From: Streptomyces sp. SID8374
GTDB taxonomy: Bacteria > Actinomycetota > Actinomycetes > Streptomycetales > Streptomycetaceae
Assembly (NCBI RefSeq): GCF_009865135.1
Contig: NZ_WWGH01000001.1
Coordinates: 496,001 to 560,000, forward strand
Direction of reading: 5' to 3'
Length of the DNA: 64,000 bases
How positions within the stretch are numbered: the stretch's first letter is position 1; each line of letters opens with the position of its first letter. The notes below the pieces were generated by a model. It made no database searches, had not been told where the DNA came from, and saw only the letters and a list, made by a program, of their open reading frames with translations. Of the stretch, positions 60,434-64,000 are shown piece by piece. The position numbers and the translations under genes are program-made.

Positions 60434-61453
60434 TCATCTCGCCTTCCCCGGCCATCTCCCTTTCCCCGGCGACCACCTCCCCGGACGGGGAGCAGCCGGT
60501 ACGTAATGCTGGGGAAGCCCGCGCCGCTCCTCAGGCGGCAGGTTCCGGGCCGGTGTCTCCACCGGGCCGGGAGCCGGCCGGTTCCGCTCGCGGTCCCAGC
60601 CCGCGCGGGCGCGGGGGTGGAAGCGGCGCCGCTCGGGGACCAACCGCCAGACGTGGTGGACCAGTTGGCCCAGTACGCGCAGCAGCCGTTCGTCGCGGGG
60701 CGTCCAGCGGAGCCCGAGGCGTTCGCGTACGGCCTCCGGATACATGCCGACCGTCATCCACAGCGTGAGCCGGACCATCGGGAACCGGGCGAGGGCCCAC
60801 AGCGGCGAGGGCAGCAGCCGCAGGAGGGGTGGTCGGGCGATACGTCGCATGTTCAGGACGTCCCGGGTCGGCCGGTTGTCCTCCAGGACGTCGGTACACA
60901 TGTGGTCCCAGTACCTCTGGAACTCCTCCCAGCTGCCGGGAACGGGCCTCATGGACATGCCGTACAGCGCGTACCAGCGGACGTGCTCGTCGAAGAGCGT
61001 GCGCCGCTGCGCTTCGGTGAGCCCGCCGCCGAAGCGCTCGGCCACCTGGACGGTGAGCATGAAGAACGTGGCGTGCGCCCAGTAGAACGTGTCCGGGTTG
61101 AGCGCGTGGTACGGGCGGCCCCGCTCGTCGACGCCGCTGATCGAGGCGTGGTAGCCGCGCACTTCGCGGGCCGTCCGGGCGGCGAGCGGGCCGTCGTAGA
61201 CCACGCCCCCGATCGGGTAAAGCGAGCGGAAGAGGCGCTCCCAGCGCTCCTCGAAGAAGCGCGAGTGTTCGGCGACGCCCGCACCCAGCTCGGGGTGCAT
61301 GTTCTGCATCGACCCGGCCCAGGGGGCGAGGAGGAGGCCCCTCCAGTCGCCGAACCAGCGCCAGGTGAGGGAGTCGGGGCCCAGCGGTTCGACGGTTCCC
61401 GGATCGGTCGGGCCCCGGCCGCCCGGTGCCGGGCCGGCAGCTGATGTCTCCAT
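60434..61453 (-). CDS. DUF2236 (MpaB/latex-clearing-like) oxygenase family protein
   Basis: A 339-residue protein. ATG 61453 is chosen because GGAGG is five bases upstream. The DUF2236 pattern is visible: W(R)WFGDWRGLLLAPWAGSMQNMHPELGAGVAEHS...RYPIGG-like segment, YHALNPDTFYWAHATFFMLTVQVAERFGGGLTEAQRRTLFDEHVRWYALYGM, and an aromatic-rich middle. Relatives (Lcp, MpaB) are heme oxygenases. It is divergent from a TetR regulator, with an operator of three half-sites between, so control by that regulator is likely. The last 60 residues are an Arg/Pro-rich tail. Confidence 0.85.
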   Translation of the reverse strand: METSAAGPAPGGRGPTDPGTVEPLGPDSLTWRWFGDWRGLLLAPWAGSMQNMHPELGAGVAEHSRFFEERWERLFRSLYPIGGVVYDGPLAARTAREVRGYHASISGVDERGRPYHALNPDTFYWAHATFFMLTVQVAERFGGGLTEAQRRTLFDEHVRWYALYGMSMRPVPGSWEEFQRYWDHMCTDVLEDNRPTRDVLNMRRIARPPLLRLLPSPLWALARFPMVRLTLWMTVGMYPEAVRERLGLRWTPRDERLLRVLGQLVHHVWRLVPERRRFHPRARAGWDRERNRPAPGPVETPARNLPPEERRGLPQHYVPAAPRPGRWSPGKGRWPGKAR

Positions 61454-61468
61454 GTGCGCCTCCACTTC

Positions 61469-61511
61469 TGAGGACACCTGTCATCACATGGAAAGGTAAA
61501 GTGTGAGGACA
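61469..61511. promoter_or_regulatory. Operator with three TGTSMTCA half-sites between the oxygenase and TetR genes
   Basis: TGAGGACA (61469-61476) and TGTCATCA (61479-61486) form an 8-2-8 inverted repeat with one mismatch; TGTGAGGACA (61502-61511) is inverted to TGTCATCACA (61479-61488) with a 13-base spacer. The region covers the divergent promoters, so autoregulation by the TetR protein and repression of the oxygenase gene are likely. Confidence 0.7.
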
Positions 61512-61558
61512 GCCGTCGTCAATGGGCCGGCAGGCAACAGAGCGGAGGGGAAGGCGAG

Positions 61559-62164
61559 TTGGCCGAGCGGAGCTGGGGCGGCACCAAGCTCGCCGACCGT
61601 CGCGCGGCCCGTCGGCAGACCCTGCTGGACACCGCCGAGCGCCTGGCCGGCGAGGAGGGGTGCGCGGCCGTCACGGTCCGGTCCGTCTGCCGGCAGGCGC
61701 GCCTGACCGACCGCTACTTCTACGAGAGCTTCAGCGGGCGCGACGACCTGCTCCTCGCCGCCTTCGAGCGGGTCGCCGACGAGGCCAGGGGCGCCCTGGA
61801 ACAAGCCGTGGCGCTCAGCGACCCGCGGCAGGAGGAAGTCAGGGCCCGGGCCGCCGTCTCCGCCTTCGTCGCCCTCGTCCTCGACGCGCCGCACAAGGGC
61901 CGGCTGCTCCTCCTGGAGCCCTTCGCCGACCCGGTGCTCGGGGCCCACAGCCACCGCCTCATGCCGGTGTTCACGGACCTCGTCGGCGGCCAGCTCTCAA
62001 GGGTGGGGGACGACATCGACCGCCGGATGGCCGCGCACGCCCTGGTCGGCGGCCTGGCGAGCCTCTTCGCGGGGTGGCTGCACGGCACACTCGACGTGCC
62101 GCGCGAACGGCTGGAAGCACACTGCGTGGCGCTGGTGCTGGCGGCGACGGCCTCCCGGGCGTAG
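61559..62164 (+). CDS. TetR/AcrR-family transcriptional regulator
   Basis: A 201-residue regulator. N-terminal helix-turn-helix (RQTLLDTAERLAGEEGCAAVTVRSVCRQARLTDRYFYESFSGRDDLLLAAFERVADEA) is complete; the rest is a helical ligand domain. TTG 61559 follows GGAGGGGAAGG. Divergent from the DUF2236 gene; the intervening bases carry a three-half-site operator. Ligand unknown. The 154 bases to the next gene hold no feature except a possible -10 box (TACGGT at 62304) near the antiporter start. Confidence 0.9.
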   Translation: MAERSWGGTKLADRRAARRQTLLDTAERLAGEEGCAAVTVRSVCRQARLTDRYFYESFSGRDDLLLAAFERVADEARGALEQAVALSDPRQEEVRARAAVSAFVALVLDAPHKGRLLLLEPFADPVLGAHSHRLMPVFTDLVGGQLSRVGDDIDRRMAAHALVGGLASLFAGWLHGTLDVPRERLEAHCVALVLAATASRA

Positions 62165-62318
62165 GCCTCCCCCGGCGCGACGACTCGGCAGCGGCCGCAG
62201 GTCCGGCCGGTCCGCCCGCGCGAGGCACGGGCGCCGCACCCTCACGTAAAACGAACACGGTGAAAGATTAAACAACGACCTTCTCAACCACTTTCCCACT
62301 CAGTACGGTTGGGGACCC

Positions 62319-63671
62319 ATGAGTCCCCCCATCGCCCCCGTGGGCTGGAGTCGCTGGCTGGTTCCCCCCGCCGCCCTCGCGATCCACCTCTCCATCGGCC
62401 AGGCCTACGCCTGGTCCGTGTTCAAGCCACCGCTGGAGGACGCGCTCGGCCTCAGCGGTACGCAGAGCGCGCTCCCCTTCCAGCTCGGCATCGTCATGCT
62501 CGGCCTCTCCGCCGCCTTCGGCGGCACTCTCGTGGAGCGCCGGGGGCCGCGCTGGGCCATGACGGTCGCCCTCATCTGCTTCTCCTCCGGCTTCCTGCTC
62601 TCCGCGCTCGGCGCCGCGACCGAGCAGTTCTGGCTGATCGTGTTCGGGTACGGCTTCGTCGGAGGCATCGGTCTCGGGATCGGCTACATCTCGCCCGTCT
62701 CGACGCTGATCAAGTGGTTCCCCGACCGGCCCGGCATGGCCACGGGCATCGCCATCATGGGTTTCGGCGGCGGTGCGCTGATCGCCTCGCCCTGGTCGGC
62801 CCAGATGCTGGAGTCCTTCGGCAGCGACAGCTCCGGCATCGCGCTGGCCTTCCTCGTCCACGGACTGTCCTACGCCGTCTTCATGCTGCTCGGCGTCCTT
62901 CTTGTACGGGTACCGCGCCCGGCCGGCGAGGAGCGGGCGGCGGACGGTCGTCCCGCGGTGCCGGCCGGGCCCCAGGTGTCGGCGCGGCAGGCGCTGCGCA
63001 CCCCGCAGTTCTGGCTGCTGTGGGTCGTGCTCTGCATGAACGTCACCGCCGGGATCGGCATCCTGGAGAAGGCCGCGCCGATGATCGCGGACTTCTTCGC
63101 GGACACCTCCACGCCCGTGTCGGCGACCGCCGCCGCCGGGTTCGTCGCCCTGCTGTCCGCGGCCAACATGGCGGGCCGCATCGGCTGGTCCTCCACGTCC
63201 GACCTGATCGGGCGCAAGAACATCTACCGCGTCTACCTCGGTGCGGGCACGCTCATGTACGCGCTCATCGCCCTGGTGGGCAGCTCGTCCAAGCCCCTGT
63301 TCGTCCTGTGCGCGCTGGTCATCCTCTCCTTCTACGGAGGCGGCTTCGCGACGATCCCCGCCTACCTCAAGGACCTTTTCGGCACCTATCAGGTCGGGGC
63401 GATCCACGGCCGGCTCCTCACCGCCTGGTCCACCGCCGGTGTTCTGGGGCCGCTCATCGTGAACTGGATCGCCGACCGGCAGGAGGAGGCCGGGAAGCAC
63501 GGCGCGGAGCTGTACGGGACGTCGCTCGTCATCATGATGGGCCTGCTCGTGATCGGCTTCGCCGCCAATGAGCTGGTGCGGCCGGTGCACCCGTCCCACC
63601 ACCTCGACGCGGTCACACCGGAGAAGGGAGCGCCCGATGTCCGACGACGCCAGCGGTCAGAGTCCGCCTGA
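62319..63671 (+). CDS. OFA-family MFS transporter (oxalate/formate antiporter type)
   Basis: A 450-residue carrier with 12 membrane helices. OFA features: SIGQAYAWSVFKPPLEDALG in helix 1, GIGLGIGYISPVSTLIKWFPDRPGMATGIAIMGFGGGALI for helices 4-5, and a matching second half (FYGGGFATIPAYLKDLFGTYQVGAIHGRLLTAWSTAGVLGP). Members exchange oxalate, formate or other carboxylates. ATG 62319 has GGGG upstream. It overlaps the small gene at 63637 by 35 bases. No oxalyl-CoA genes are nearby, so the substrate is not fixed. Confidence 0.92.
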   Translation: MSPPIAPVGWSRWLVPPAALAIHLSIGQAYAWSVFKPPLEDALGLSGTQSALPFQLGIVMLGLSAAFGGTLVERRGPRWAMTVALICFSSGFLLSALGAATEQFWLIVFGYGFVGGIGLGIGYISPVSTLIKWFPDRPGMATGIAIMGFGGGALIASPWSAQMLESFGSDSSGIALAFLVHGLSYAVFMLLGVLLVRVPRPAGEERAADGRPAVPAGPQVSARQALRTPQFWLLWVVLCMNVTAGIGILEKAAPMIADFFADTSTPVSATAAAGFVALLSAANMAGRIGWSSTSDLIGRKNIYRVYLGAGTLMYALIALVGSSSKPLFVLCALVILSFYGGGFATIPAYLKDLFGTYQVGAIHGRLLTAWSTAGVLGPLIVNWIADRQEEAGKHGAELYGTSLVIMMGLLVIGFAANELVRPVHPSHHLDAVTPEKGAPDVRRRQRSESA

Positions 63672-63819
63672 TGGGGACGACGGCACCGGCGGGCAGCGGC
63701 CGCCCGGGGTCGAGGACCGGCGGCCGCTGATCGCCTTCACCTGGCTGTGGGTGGGCACGCCGCTCGCCTACGGGCTGTACGAGCTGGTCCGCAAGGCGAC
63801 CCAGCTGTTCACCGGCTGA
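63637..63819 (+). CDS. MFS transporter small subunit (single-helix)
   Basis: A 60-residue protein: polar N-terminal part (MSDDASGQSPPDGDDGTGG...) and one membrane helix (RRPLIAFTWLWVGTPLAYGLYELVRKATQLF). Small proteins of this type are found next to OFA-type MFS genes in actinobacteria and are named MFS transporter small subunit. The start, behind AAGGGAG five bases upstream, overlaps the last 35 bases of the carrier gene in another frame, which couples their translation. Confidence 0.8.
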   Translation: MSDDASGQSPPDGDDGTGGQRPPGVEDRRPLIAFTWLWVGTPLAYGLYELVRKATQLFTG

Positions 63820-63820
63820 A

Positions 63821-63856
63821 CCTCCGCCGGGCCCGGCGAACCGGGCCCGGCGGAGG
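63821..63856. terminator. 16-bp perfect GC hairpin between convergent genes
   Basis: CCTCCGCCGGGCCCGG (63821-63836) pairs perfectly with 63841-63856 around CGAA. It lies two bases after the small-subunit stop and 14 bases before the stop of the convergent gene. Confidence 0.85.
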
Positions 63857-63869
63857 GGGCGTCGGCCGG

Positions 63870-64000
63870 TCAGCCCACCAGGTCCGGGGCGCGCAGCATG
63901 GCGGACGGGATGCCCCACGCGTCCACGAGGTCGCCCGCGAGGGGCCGGACCTTGCGGCAGAGGTCGTTCACCTCACGGGTGATCGCCTTGGAACGCTGGA
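63870..64000 (-). CDS. C-terminal end of an acyl-CoA dehydrogenase/oxidase-like protein (cut by the window)
   Basis: The last 42 codons of a minus-strand gene are visible: SKAITREVNDLCRKVRPLAGDLVDAWGIPSAMLRAPDLVG followed by TGA at 63870. The 'LVDAWGIPSAMLRAPDL' ending resembles acyl-CoA oxidases/dehydrogenases of Streptomyces, as does the helix before it. Codon use is typical of the surroundings. The rest of the gene lies outside the window, so the call is by resemblance only. Confidence 0.6.
   Translation of the reverse strand, partial: QRSKAITREVNDLCRKVRPLAGDLVDAWGIPSAMLRAPDLVG

Overview
The window is a piece of a Streptomyces-type actinobacterial chromosome. Base composition is very GC-rich, with G/C in nearly every third codon position. 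Many genes begin with GTG or TTG, and many are joined by 4-base ATGA/GTGA stop-start overlaps. The gene content also fits: mycothiol-type maleylpyruvate isomerase fold, several SigB/F/G-type sigma factors, GAF-ANTAR proteins, DUF5133, DUF5709 and DUF1345. No rRNA, tRNA, CRISPR array or phage block was seen. One IS5-family insertion sequence and one related MITE-like element are present. Protein names come from reading motifs and family resemblance; no database search was run.

Left part (1-31.8 kb). A tightly coupled envelope-type cluster runs in from the left edge: the C-terminus of an AftD-like arabinofuranosyltransferase, an HHxxxDG acyltransferase/condensation protein, a methyltransferase, a DMT transporter, a Trm112-like protein and an FkbM methyltransferase. 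It is followed by a PRC-barrel protein, a maleylpyruvate-isomerase-like protein, a two-component system and a secreted tripeptidyl-peptidase-like lipoprotein. An iron locus (10.0-17.8 kb) comes next: an AraC regulator under a DtxR/DmdR-type iron box, a siderophore-binding lipoprotein, two FecCD permeases and two exporter-fold ABC half-transporters whose ATPase motifs are lost in a complementary way. There is no FecE ATPase. After that come a DUF1345 membrane protein, a YdeP-type molybdo-oxidoreductase, a neutral ceramidase, an IclR regulator, an acyl-CoA dehydrogenase, a PadR regulator with an 18-bp palindromic operator, a Cys-rich pentapeptide-repeat protein, a coupled ATP-grasp/CocE-hydrolase pair and a flavodoxin-like reductase.

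Middle part (31.8-54 kb). This is a general-stress region. It holds two paralogous GAF-ANTAR proteins around a STAS protein, DUF5133, a plasmid-stabilisation-like small basic protein, DUF5709, a HAD hydrolase, three SigB-family sigma factors, an RsbW-like kinase, a DosR/DosS (OsdR/OsdK)-like heme-sensor pair, a tandem universal stress protein, carbonyl and alcohol dehydrogenases, and a BrkB-holin-DUF3618-DUF4235 membrane set. SigB-consensus promoters (GNNT-N14/15-GGGTAY) lie before two of these genes. A 17-nt motif is repeated three times on the minus strand in front of regulatory genes. A 168-bp MITE with CTAG duplications sits at the stop codon of the HAD gene.

Right part (54-64 kb). A GNAT acetyltransferase and a SolA-like oxidase precede an IS5-family element with an apparent -1 frameshift. 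The IS inserted exactly at the stop codon of a 55-codon histidine-rich gene lying downstream of a ClpC-like AAA+ ATPase. A 21-bp perfect inverted repeat lies between that ATPase and a small hypothetical gene. A divergent DUF2236 oxygenase/TetR pair with a three-half-site operator follows, then an OFA-type MFS antiporter with its overlapping small subunit. The window ends in the 3' end of an acyl-CoA dehydrogenase/oxidase-like gene.

The items judged most worth follow-up are the complementary degenerate ABC pair without FecE, the 17-nt repeated leader element of the stress genes, the MITE/IS CTAG pair, the long inverted repeat at 59.9 kb and the envelope cluster at the left edge.
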